From: Marinobacter maroccanus
GTDB lineage: Bacteria > Pseudomonadota > Gammaproteobacteria > Pseudomonadales > Oleiphilaceae
DNA length: 64,000 bases
Direction of reading: 5' to 3'
Assembly: GCF_002933275.1 (NCBI RefSeq)
Contig: NZ_PSSX01000002.1
Span: 186,001 to 250,000, forward strand
The notes beneath the pieces were generated by a model. That model saw nothing but the letters and a program-made list of their open reading frames with translations, had not been told where the DNA came from and did not search any database. Made by a program: the position numbers and the translations under genes. Below are positions 57,697 to 64,000 of the stretch, one piece after another (the stretch's first letter is position 1; the number at the start of each line of letters is the position of its first letter).

Positions 57697-57963
57697 ATGG
57701 CAGGCGGATGGTCACGTGATGGTGCAGTTCAGGAACAGATTGACGCCAGCGTTGAAGACGAGATCCAGCGCGCTCGCAGCCAGTTAGCCGGAGGCGAAAG
57801 CGCGGAAGAATGTGACGAGTGCGGTGCTCCAATTCCAGAGGCACGGCGAAAGGCCATTCCCGGTGTTCGGCTGTGCATTGACTGCCAGGCGGCCTATGAA
57901 AAGGAGCACCCTCACTCAGGCGGCATCAATCGCAGAGGCAGTAAAGACAGTCAGCTCCGATAG
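57697..57963 (+). CDS. ybiI: DksA/TraR-type zinc finger protein YbiI
   Basis: The 88-aa product MAGGWSRDGAVQEQIDASVE is almost colinear with E. coli YbiI (88 aa). It has the four-cysteine zinc finger CDECGAPIPEARRKAIPGVRLC (Cys pairs CDEC and CIDC) and ends INRRGSKDSQLR, identical to the E. coli end. It lacks the acidic coiled-coil tip residues of DksA, so ppGpp synergy is unlikely. GGGAG precedes ATG. Confidence 0.92.
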   Translation: MAGGWSRDGAVQEQIDASVEDEIQRARSQLAGGESAEECDECGAPIPEARRKAIPGVRLCIDCQAAYEKEHPHSGGINRRGSKDSQLR

Positions 57964-58048
57964 CCCGATAATGTCGGTGCAACTGACATTCGGGAGGTGG
58001 CGCCCCGCCACTGCCTGATTCGAGTGATTTTTCTGAGAGAAACCGAAC

Positions 58049-58504
58049 ATGCTGGAAAAGCGCATTCCACCGGTCGCGCTGGTGGTGATTGTAGGGTTGC
58101 TGATGTGGCTCATCGCAGAGGCAGGCCCGCGGGTTGAGGTTGGCGACACGCTACGTTTGGGGGTAGCAACCGCCCTGTTTCTGCTGGGCGCCCTGTTTGC
58201 ACTCGCCGGGGTACTGGCTTTCCGGTCCTCGAAGACAACCGTAGACCCCCGCAAGCCGGAAGCCAGTTCTGCCTTGGTCAACTTCGGCGTTTACCGCTTC
58301 TCCCGCAATCCAATGTATGTGGGGTTCGGGTTATGGCTGCTGGCCTGGGGCGCTTTCCTGGCGTCCGCCTGGGCTCTGATCGGCGTGATCGTCTTTGTGT
58401 TGTATATGAACCGGTTCCAGATTGCACCGGAGGAACGTGCCCTTCGGGAGTTATTTGGTGAGGAGTTCCGGGAGTACGAGCGACGGGTGCGCCGTTGGCT
58501 CTAG
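58049..58504 (+). CDS. Isoprenylcysteine/phospholipid methyltransferase-like membrane protein
   Basis: The 151-aa protein has four membrane segments and the ICMT/PEMT motif GVYRFSRNPMYVGFGLWLLA with NRFQIAPEERALRELFGEEF near the end, including the SAM-contacting Glu-Glu pair. Bacterial members methylate unknown lipid or thiol substrates. Stands alone. Confidence 0.85.
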   Translation: MLEKRIPPVALVVIVGLLMWLIAEAGPRVEVGDTLRLGVATALFLLGALFALAGVLAFRSSKTTVDPRKPEASSALVNFGVYRFSRNPMYVGFGLWLLAWGAFLASAWALIGVIVFVLYMNRFQIAPEERALRELFGEEFREYERRVRRWL

Positions 58505-58559
58505 ATCTCTTTGGAACGCCATGACAAAGTCTCAAGAGTACGAGCCTTCTTACTTCGGA

Positions 58560-59453
58560 TCATTTCTCGGAATCCAGCACTTGCCTTAGTCCCTCACCGA
58601 TAACCTGCGTAAACTCCCGGATTCGTTTCACGCGTTTCAGATCTGGATGGGTGAGAATCCACAGAGGCATATCCAGTTCCGCAATGGGATCAGTCAGCCG
58701 GCAGAGCAAAGAATCGGACTCCCCCAAGTAGTCCGGAAGCACGGCCACTGCGTCACCAGATCGACTGGCACTTTGCATTCCCAGCATCGAGTCGACACGG
58801 TAACTGCAGAATTCATTCAACCCGTTCCGGGCCATCCAGGTTTCCAGGGCCCGATTGCCCATATGCGTATCCGGGCCAATCCACTGGTACCCGGTTAAGG
58901 TGTCCAGAGGGGCCGGCCGGTTCTGCCAATGATGCCGTTGCCCATAGACGCTCTGCCGGATTACTCCGACCTTCCGCCCAACCAGGGTTTCCGGGGGATT
59001 CCCGGTGGGGCGAATGGCGACGTCTGCTTCCCGTTTGCTCAGGCTGTGCACCTGATTCGAGATGACAACTTCCAGTTTGATATCGGGGTAGTCCCCACGA
59101 AACTTTTCGAACGATGTAGCCAGCAAACCCGCAAACAAGGTGTCGGTTGTGGTGACCCGGATGGTCCCGGAGAGCTTGAGGTCCTTTCCTGCAAGCCGTC
59201 GCTCAACGCCAGTGATATCCTCCTGTACCCTTCTCGCGACAGCGAAAAGATCCTCTCCGGCAGCGCTTGGCGTGTATCCAGTGCGTGATCGCTCAAAAAG
59301 CACCACGCCCAGCTGATTTTCCAGATTGGTGAGCCGGCGGAAGACTGTCGCATGGCTGATTCCCAGCTGCCTGCCAGCTCCTGAGAGCGTTCCCGTGTCG
59401 GCAATAGCCGACACAATCTGCAGATCATCCCACCGTATTTGCTGTTCATTCAT
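58560..59453 (-). CDS. LysR-family transcriptional regulator
   Basis: The 297-aa protein has an N-terminal helix-turn-helix (WDDLQIVSAIADTGTLSGAG, LGISHATVFRRLTNLENQLG) and a C-terminal LysR substrate-binding domain. It diverges from the flavin reductase gene at 59543 with an 89-bp gap that contains ATTC-N11-GAAT (59463-59481), a T-N11-A motif. It probably controls that gene and itself. Confidence 0.93.
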   Translation of the reverse strand: MNEQQIRWDDLQIVSAIADTGTLSGAGRQLGISHATVFRRLTNLENQLGVVLFERSRTGYTPSAAGEDLFAVARRVQEDITGVERRLAGKDLKLSGTIRVTTTDTLFAGLLATSFEKFRGDYPDIKLEVVISNQVHSLSKREADVAIRPTGNPPETLVGRKVGVIRQSVYGQRHHWQNRPAPLDTLTGYQWIGPDTHMGNRALETWMARNGLNEFCSYRVDSMLGMQSASRSGDAVAVLPDYLGESDSLLCRLTDPIAELDMPLWILTHPDLKRVKRIREFTQVIGEGLRQVLDSEK

Positions 59454-59462
59454 GCAAATTGA

Positions 59463-59481
59463 ATTCGCGCATATTGAGAAT
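59463..59481. promoter_or_regulatory. Putative LysR operator
   Basis: ATTC-N11-GAAT is an interrupted palindrome with the T-N11-A core bound by LysR-type regulators. It is in the gap between the divergent lysR and oxidoreductase genes. Confidence 0.5.
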
Positions 59482-59542
59482 TTATGTGTACCAAAGAACA
59501 GCTTAGGCTATCGCCAGATGAATGCAAAAGGAGTGATGGGCT

Positions 59543-60292
59543 ATGAACGTGCTGATTGTCTTCGCTCACCCCGAGCGCAAATCGTTTAATGGCGGGCTGG
59601 TTGATGTGGCGATAGAGTCCCTTCAGGCTGTTGGACACACAGTGGAACTCAATGACCTTTACCAGGAAGAGTTTGATCCGGTTGAACGAGCGGGCCACTA
59701 CCGCGAGCGGGTTGATGACACCTATTTCGCCCCGTTGAGCGAGCAGCGGGCTCATTATGAACGAGGCATACTGACTCCTGAGGTTCAGAGGGAAATCAGC
59801 CGTCTGGAGTGGGCCGACCTCGTGATCTTCCAGTTTCCGTTGTGGTGGCACGCGCAACCGGCAATCCTCAAGGGTTGGTTCGATCGGGTTCTGGTATACG
59901 GAGGGCTCTATTCCGGGAGCCGACGTTACGACCGGGGACACTTCCGGGGCAAAAAAGCCATGTTGTCGGTAACCACCGGGTCTCCGGAGCAGGCTTTCAT
60001 GCCCTTCGGCCGCGCTGGCAATATGGTGGAATGGCTATGGCCGATGCATTCCTCGCTGTATTACGTAGGGTTTGATGTTCTGCCGCCCCAGGTTAGCTAT
60101 GGCATTCAGGGAGGGGGCATTCGTTACGAGGACGAGTCCAGGTTCAGGGAACAGCTGGAACAGAAGAAAACCCTATGGGCGGAGCGGCTACCCGGACTAT
60201 TCGATGAAACACCCATCCCTTTTACAGGCTGGGAAGACTGGGACGAGGACGGTATGCTTCAACAGACTCATCCTATGCGGTGGCGCCTTTAA
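59543..60292 (+). CDS. NAD(P)H:quinone oxidoreductase-like flavoprotein
   Basis: Flavodoxin-like fold (PF02525) protein of 249 aa: MNVLIVFAHPERKSFNGGLV binds the FMN/FAD phosphate, and QFPLWWHAQPAILKGWFDRV is the family active-site segment. Also SVTTGSPEQAF. It resembles MdaB, KefF and NQO1-type reductases that reduce quinones or electrophiles by two electrons. Divergent from and likely controlled by the LysR protein. Confidence 0.9.
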   Translation: MNVLIVFAHPERKSFNGGLVDVAIESLQAVGHTVELNDLYQEEFDPVERAGHYRERVDDTYFAPLSEQRAHYERGILTPEVQREISRLEWADLVIFQFPLWWHAQPAILKGWFDRVLVYGGLYSGSRRYDRGHFRGKKAMLSVTTGSPEQAFMPFGRAGNMVEWLWPMHSSLYYVGFDVLPPQVSYGIQGGGIRYEDESRFREQLEQKKTLWAERLPGLFDETPIPFTGWEDWDEDGMLQQTHPMRWRL

Positions 60293-60359
60293 AAAATAGA
60301 GCATTTTTCAAAGAGCTCCATAGCCTCAACTGCGGAATGAATGCGACAAGGAATTAACA

Positions 60360-60788
60360 ATGAAAGGCGAGTGCCTTTGCGGCGGAGTGAAATTCAAGAT
60401 TGAGGGCAATATTCCCAACCTCTACCAATGCCACTGTTCCCTCTGCCGGAAGGTAACGGGATCATCGGCGAATGCGGCAACTTTTGTGAAGCAGGAGGAC
60501 CTTCGCTGGCTGTCTGGTCAGGACAAAATCTCTTCTTTCCAGAAGCCAACAGGCTATCGCAGTGATTTCTGCTCGGTCTGCGGTAGCCCAGTACCAAACC
60601 AACTGAGGGGCATAGAAGTTATTTGGGTTCCCGCTGGACTTTTGGAGGAATCATTTGAAGCGGCTGTGAACGTGCATCTCCACATGAGCTCAGCTGCATC
60701 CTGGGAACATGATTCCGGGGAATGCATCCGCCTTGAGGCGGGGCCAGAAAGCCTCGCGGCTCTGAAGAACGCCATCAACCGAACATGA
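60360..60788 (+). CDS. GFA family protein (second copy)
   Basis: The 142-aa product has the zinc motifs GECLCGGVKFK, QCHCSLCRKVTGSSANA and FCSVCGSPVPNQL. It is not a recent copy of the GFA gene at 56.8 kb; the two share only the cysteine frame. Function unknown. Confidence 0.9.
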   Translation: MKGECLCGGVKFKIEGNIPNLYQCHCSLCRKVTGSSANAATFVKQEDLRWLSGQDKISSFQKPTGYRSDFCSVCGSPVPNQLRGIEVIWVPAGLLEESFEAAVNVHLHMSSAASWEHDSGECIRLEAGPESLAALKNAINRT

Positions 60789-60861
60789 GGCGTGAAACGA
60801 CTGGCCAAATAACGGGTAGAAATCTTTTTTCTTGAAAGTCGAAGAGGGGTTGGCGTTGAAA

Positions 60862-61428
60862 ATGAGACAGGTCGCTCCAATCGCAATGTTCCTGTTCTGT
60901 GCGGGCTGTGCCTCCACAGAAGTCGCGGAAGAAGACACTGGATTCGCAGAATCACCCGGTCTGGAAGGCTTTATTGGCTGTTACCGGAACTGCAGCGATC
61001 CTTCGGACGGCTCAGCGCCTGTATGTTTGACCTCCATCATCTGGCCCGACGAGTTTACGGCTGCAACGCCACCCCAGGCGGTTTATATTCAGAAAGGCGA
61101 TGGCAAGAGTCTGGTCGCATCTGCAATATCGGATGGTGTTCTACTAAAGCAGTCCCGATTTCGGGAAGGCGAAGATTTCGAGTTCAAGGCGGGGCGAATT
61201 GAGCTGAAGCGGGACTACGTTGCCTCCGGCGCCCGGGAGCCTGGTAATCCATTCATTGGCATGGTCACCAGCAAGACGGTGCTCGGGCTGGATGACTCGG
61301 GTCAGGGCCGCGTCAGCCGTTCGACAGCCTTCGCCGGCACTGGTTTCCTGATAATACCCGTTGCCGGGAAAACATCGAACACACAGAAAATTGAACGGGC
61401 GCCCATAGATCTGTGTGAACGCAGCTAG
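60862..61428 (+). CDS. Uncharacterised lipoprotein
   Basis: The 188-aa product from MRQVAPIAMFLFCAGC has a short signal sequence with lipobox FCAGC. The mature part contains CYRNCSDPSDGSAPVC (three closely spaced cysteines) and a final DLCERS, so disulfides are likely. GAGGGG lies 14 bases before the ATG; a TTG two codons upstream is closer to it. No family recognised. Confidence 0.7.
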   Translation: MRQVAPIAMFLFCAGCASTEVAEEDTGFAESPGLEGFIGCYRNCSDPSDGSAPVCLTSIIWPDEFTAATPPQAVYIQKGDGKSLVASAISDGVLLKQSRFREGEDFEFKAGRIELKRDYVASGAREPGNPFIGMVTSKTVLGLDDSGQGRVSRSTAFAGTGFLIIPVAGKTSNTQKIERAPIDLCERS

Positions 61429-61480
61429 CCTGAAAGTACTGGGCGCACTTATTAACAGACCCAATAGACCGGAGGCAGAT

Positions 61481-61798
61481 ATGTCAGAGATCGCCAACAC
61501 GCCCGAACCGCCCTACTACGCTGTGATTTTCAGCAACCACCGAACTGAGGGCGATAATGGCTATGCAGAAATGGCCGCGCGGATGGTAGAGCTTGCGCAA
61601 TCCCAGCCGGGCTTTCTGGGCATGGAATCCGTTCGCGAGGATCTGGGCATCACTGTCTCCTACTGGGAAAGCCAGGAGGCCATTGCCAACTGGAAGAAAA
61701 ACGCAGAGCATCGGGAAGCCCAGCGTCTGGGTCATCAAAAATGGTATTCGAGCTTTCGTGTGCGCGTTGCGAAAGTAGAACGTGAATACGGTATTTAA
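61481..61798 (+). CDS. Antibiotic biosynthesis monooxygenase-type protein
   Basis: ABM-fold protein of 105 aa: [40 protein letters not shown] and [20 protein letters not shown] are typical of this dimeric alpha-beta barrel family. Despite the name, most members are not tied to antibiotics. GGAGG precedes ATG; the next gene follows 20 bp on. Confidence 0.88.
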   Translation: MSEIANTPEPPYYAVIFSNHRTEGDNGYAEMAARMVELAQSQPGFLGMESVREDLGITVSYWESQEAIANWKKNAEHREAQRLGHQKWYSSFRVRVAKVEREYGI

Positions 61799-61818
61799 TT
61801 TCCGAAAGGACAATCCCA

Positions 61819-62151
61819 TTGCCCGAACTGAAAACCGTCGGTCTGTTTCTCGTCACCGCCCTGGCTGAAATCGTTGGCTGTTACCTGCCCTATCTTTGGC
61901 TTCGTGAGGGCAAGACCATCTGGCTTCTGGTCCCAGGTGCTCTGAGCCTCGTGGCATTTGCCTGGTTACTCTCCCTGCATCCAACCGCAGCCGGGCGGGT
62001 TTATGCGGCCTATGGTGGCGTATACATCTTCATGGCCATTCTCTGGCTCTGGGCAGTTGATGGTATCCGGCCAACCCTATGGGACATGGTTGGTTCCGGC
62101 GTTGCGTTGCTCGGCATGGCCATCATCATGTTTGCGCCTCGAAGCGCATAG
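61819..62151 (+). CDS. ynfA: YnfA family (UPF0060) membrane protein
   Basis: Small four-span SMR-like membrane protein, 110 aa, starting from TTG (AGGAC in front). The motifs [40 protein letters not shown] and [19 protein letters not shown] identify UPF0060. Function unsettled. Confidence 0.94.
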   Translation: MPELKTVGLFLVTALAEIVGCYLPYLWLREGKTIWLLVPGALSLVAFAWLLSLHPTAAGRVYAAYGGVYIFMAILWLWAVDGIRPTLWDMVGSGVALLGMAIIMFAPRSA

Positions 62152-62265
62152 AAGGCGCGGTGGTGCGCAACGGAGTACAGCCCCGGCGGATCACCAAGGC
62201 AGGACCAACAGCATTTGATTTCCTCAACTATACTCACCTGTGGCAAACACCAGGGAGGTAATGAA

Positions 62266-62694
62266 ATGAACAGGATTGCAGTTACCCTATCTTTAGCTCT
62301 GTTGACCGCGCCAGTTGCCGCATTCGCAGAGAGCATGATGTCTGAGGCGCCGGCCAACGCTGGCGTGTATTTCGTGCAACCAACTGACGGCGCAACCGTC
62401 GACCAGACCTTCAAAGTCGTCTTTGGTCTGCGGAACATGGGCGTGGCACCTGCTGGCGTGGAAAAAGCAGGCACCGGGCACCACCACCTGCTGATCGATA
62501 CCGACGTACCGTCCGATCTGAGCAAATCTCTCCCGGCAACGGATCAAATCAAGCACTTTGGCGGTGGACAAACCGAAACCGAGATCACGCTATCGCCGGG
62601 TAAACACACGCTGCAGCTTTTGGTGGGTGACCACATGCACGTGCCGCATAATCCGCCCGTGGTCTCTGAGAAGATCACAGTGATGGTGGAGTAA
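62266..62694 (+). CDS. DUF4399 exported protein
   Basis: The 142-aa product from MNRIAVTLSLALLTAPVAAF (GGAGG in front) has a signal peptide ending AFAES. The mature domain has GVYFVQPTDGATVDQTFKVV, a His-rich turn GTGHHHLLIDTDVP, and KHFGGGQTETEITLSPGKH with HMHVPHNPPV. These histidines suggest metal binding; the family has no proven role. Stands alone in the same strand as its neighbours. Confidence 0.88.
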   Translation: MNRIAVTLSLALLTAPVAAFAESMMSEAPANAGVYFVQPTDGATVDQTFKVVFGLRNMGVAPAGVEKAGTGHHHLLIDTDVPSDLSKSLPATDQIKHFGGGQTETEITLSPGKHTLQLLVGDHMHVPHNPPVVSEKITVMVE

Positions 62695-62807
62695 CGTTCT
62701 ACCCTGAACGGAATGGCCAGTGCAGAGTTGCATTTCAGTCAATCCCCTCGGCGTTCGATCATGGTACTGTGAGCGCAAATAACCCGAACGAATCCAGGGG
62801 ATAGCTG

Positions 62808-63554
62808 ATGCGAAAAAACATTCTGATTACCGGTGCCAGCACCGGTCTCGGGGAAGGCATGGCTCGCGAATGGGCGGCCAAAGGCTGTAATCTGGCGCTC
62901 TGCGCGCGCCGGGCAGACAAGCTGGAAGCTCTCCAGCGGGAATTGCAGCAGGCCCATCCGGATATCCGGGTACTGGTTCGTGGCCTTGATGTCTGCGATT
63001 ACGATCAGGTGTTCGAAGTATTCCGTGGCTTCCGGGATGAGCTGGGCAGTCTTGATCGGGTGGTGGTTAACGCGGGTATTGGAAGTTCGCAGCCCATCGG
63101 CCGTGGGCACTTTGCTGCCAACCGACACACCGCCGAGACCAACTTCATCGCCGCTATTGCCCAGAGCGAGGCGGCCATGGAGATCTTCCGCGAGCAGAAC
63201 AGCGGTCATCTGGTGTTGATGTCATCAGTTAGTGGCGTTCGCGGTTTCCGTGGGCCTCTTAACGTATATGCTGCCACCAAGGCTGCCGTGGCCTCTTTGG
63301 CGGAGGGTCTGCAACTCGATACCAAGGGTAAGCCGATCAACGTCAGCAACATTATGCCCGGCTACATTCTCACGGATATAAACCGGGATACCAAAAACGC
63401 GCCCTTCCGGGTGGATCTGGAAACCGGCGTGAAGGCTCTGGTGAAAGCCATCGAATCCGAGAAGCGCCGCGCCTATGTTCCCTGGTGGCCCTGGACACCC
63501 CTGAGTTACGTGTTGAAGTCCCTACCCTTCGGGATCTTCGCGAGAGCCATGTAA
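62808..63554 (+). CDS. Short-chain dehydrogenase/reductase
   Basis: NAD(P)-dependent SDR of 248 aa: ITGASTGLGEGMAREWAAKG is the cofactor motif, followed by VNAGIGSSQPIG, LMSSVSGVRG (catalytic Ser) and the YxxxK motif VYAATKAAVASLAEGL. The C-terminal 30 residues (PWWPWTPLSYVLKSLPFGIF) are hydrophobic, so it may be membrane-associated. Substrate unknown. Confidence 0.92.
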   Translation: MRKNILITGASTGLGEGMAREWAAKGCNLALCARRADKLEALQRELQQAHPDIRVLVRGLDVCDYDQVFEVFRGFRDELGSLDRVVVNAGIGSSQPIGRGHFAANRHTAETNFIAAIAQSEAAMEIFREQNSGHLVLMSSVSGVRGFRGPLNVYAATKAAVASLAEGLQLDTKGKPINVSNIMPGYILTDINRDTKNAPFRVDLETGVKALVKAIESEKRRAYVPWWPWTPLSYVLKSLPFGIFARAM

Positions 63555-63573
63555 CCAGCCTGAGATCCACTTG

Positions 63574-63966
63574 ATGATCAAATCCATCGCCTTGGCCACA
63601 CTGCTTATCCTGTTGTTGGCCTTTCTGGGTTTCCAGTACTACATCACGTCAGTGCCCGACCTGGCAGAGCCCATTTCTGTTGAGGAAACCCGTTTTATCG
63701 AGCGGGACAACTCGCTCCTGGTAACTCTGCGGGGCAATAACGGCCGCCACTTTACCGTGGGCCTACGGGGATACATTGAGAACGAGCCTGAAGAAACCGC
63801 CCTGTTCTTTATCAGCAATCCGGATTTAGTTCCCTATGTGTACTGGCCAGGGCTTCGCAGCAACGATGAGAAACGGGTGCTGGAACTACTAGAGGATTTA
63901 GTCGAAAAAGAGGTGCAGGATGGGGAGATATCGCGCATCTACGAGGTTCTGAAGAACCGGAACTGA
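63574..63966 (+). CDS. Uncharacterised membrane-anchored protein
   Basis: The 130-aa product starts with one membrane segment (IALATLLILLLAFLGFQYYI) and has an acidic soluble remainder (LLEDLVEKEVQDGEISRIYE). No motif recognised. It follows the SDR by 19 bp, so the pair is probably one transcription unit. Past its stop the window ends on AGGAGG, the ribosome-binding site of a next gene not included. Confidence 0.65.
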   Translation: MIKSIALATLLILLLAFLGFQYYITSVPDLAEPISVEETRFIERDNSLLVTLRGNNGRHFTVGLRGYIENEPEETALFFISNPDLVPYVYWPGLRSNDEKRVLELLEDLVEKEVQDGEISRIYEVLKNRN

Positions 63967-64000
63967 CACTTTCAGTTTTGAGCCAGGAGGATTCACCCGC

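Noticed and set aside
57608..57844. 78-codon minus-strand frame before the YbiI gene
   Set aside because: It is the antisense of the ybiI coding region and has no ribosome-binding site or recognisable motif.

Overview
The window reads as a chromosome segment of a marine gammaproteobacterium close to Marinobacter. This rests on gene order (der-bamB-yfgM-hisS-ispG-rodZ-pilF-rlmN-ndk-iscS-iscR-cysE-trmJ / suhB / secF-secD-yajC-tgt-queA is the Pseudomonas/Marinobacter order), on a split B12-dependent ribonucleotide reductase (nrdJa/nrdJb), and on the mix of lipoproteins. The species call is inference. No CRISPR array, rRNA, complete insertion sequence or prophage was seen.

Layout. 1-13.3 kb: the 3' end of pta, then a long minus-strand housekeeping block for ribosome assembly (der), outer-membrane assembly (bamB, yfgM), translation (hisS), isoprenoids (ispG), cell shape (rodZ), type IV pili (pilF), rRNA/tRNA methylation (rlmN, trmJ), nucleotides (ndk) and sulfur/Fe-S control (cysE, iscR, iscS). 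The usual iscU-iscA-hscB-hscA-fdx-iscX genes are missing between iscS and ndk. 13.3-20 kb: a suhB homologue that has lost its catalytic metal ligands faces a secF-secD-yajC-tgt-queA operon and a tRNA-Leu(CAA). 20-31.4 kb: a complete flagellar rod/hook/ring operon flgBCDEFGHIJKL on the minus strand, led by a well-matched sigma-54 promoter.

31.6-49 kb: a nitroreductase, a DUF962 protein, a class III adenylate cyclase, queF (third queuosine gene of the window), an ABC-2 exporter pair, two lipoproteins, a degenerate HD-GYP protein and a PilZ protein (both c-di-GMP-type folds), an iron(III) ABC binding protein plus permease without their ATPase, a thioesterase, a long-chain acyl-CoA ligase, and a TrpXYZ-like ABC transporter. 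48.8-53 kb: a DUF6160-like surface protein and the nrdJa/nrdJb pair, preceded by NrdR-box-like sites.

53-64 kb is accessory in character: small, mostly co-oriented genes with separate functions and clear decay. It holds an orphan HigA antitoxin next to a 33-codon remnant of its HigB toxin, an attC-like integron recombination site overlapping the higA stop codon, a DUF899 gene broken by one in-frame amber codon, a fragment of a duplicated DUF1330-type gene, a tiny CCGSCS-motif protein, two GFA-family proteins, a LysR/flavin-reductase divergent pair, YnfA, DUF4399 and an SDR. The items I consider most worth a second look are the pseudo-enzyme SuhB, the stripped isc locus, the HigBA/attC relic and the hairpin that buries the flgF ribosome-binding site.
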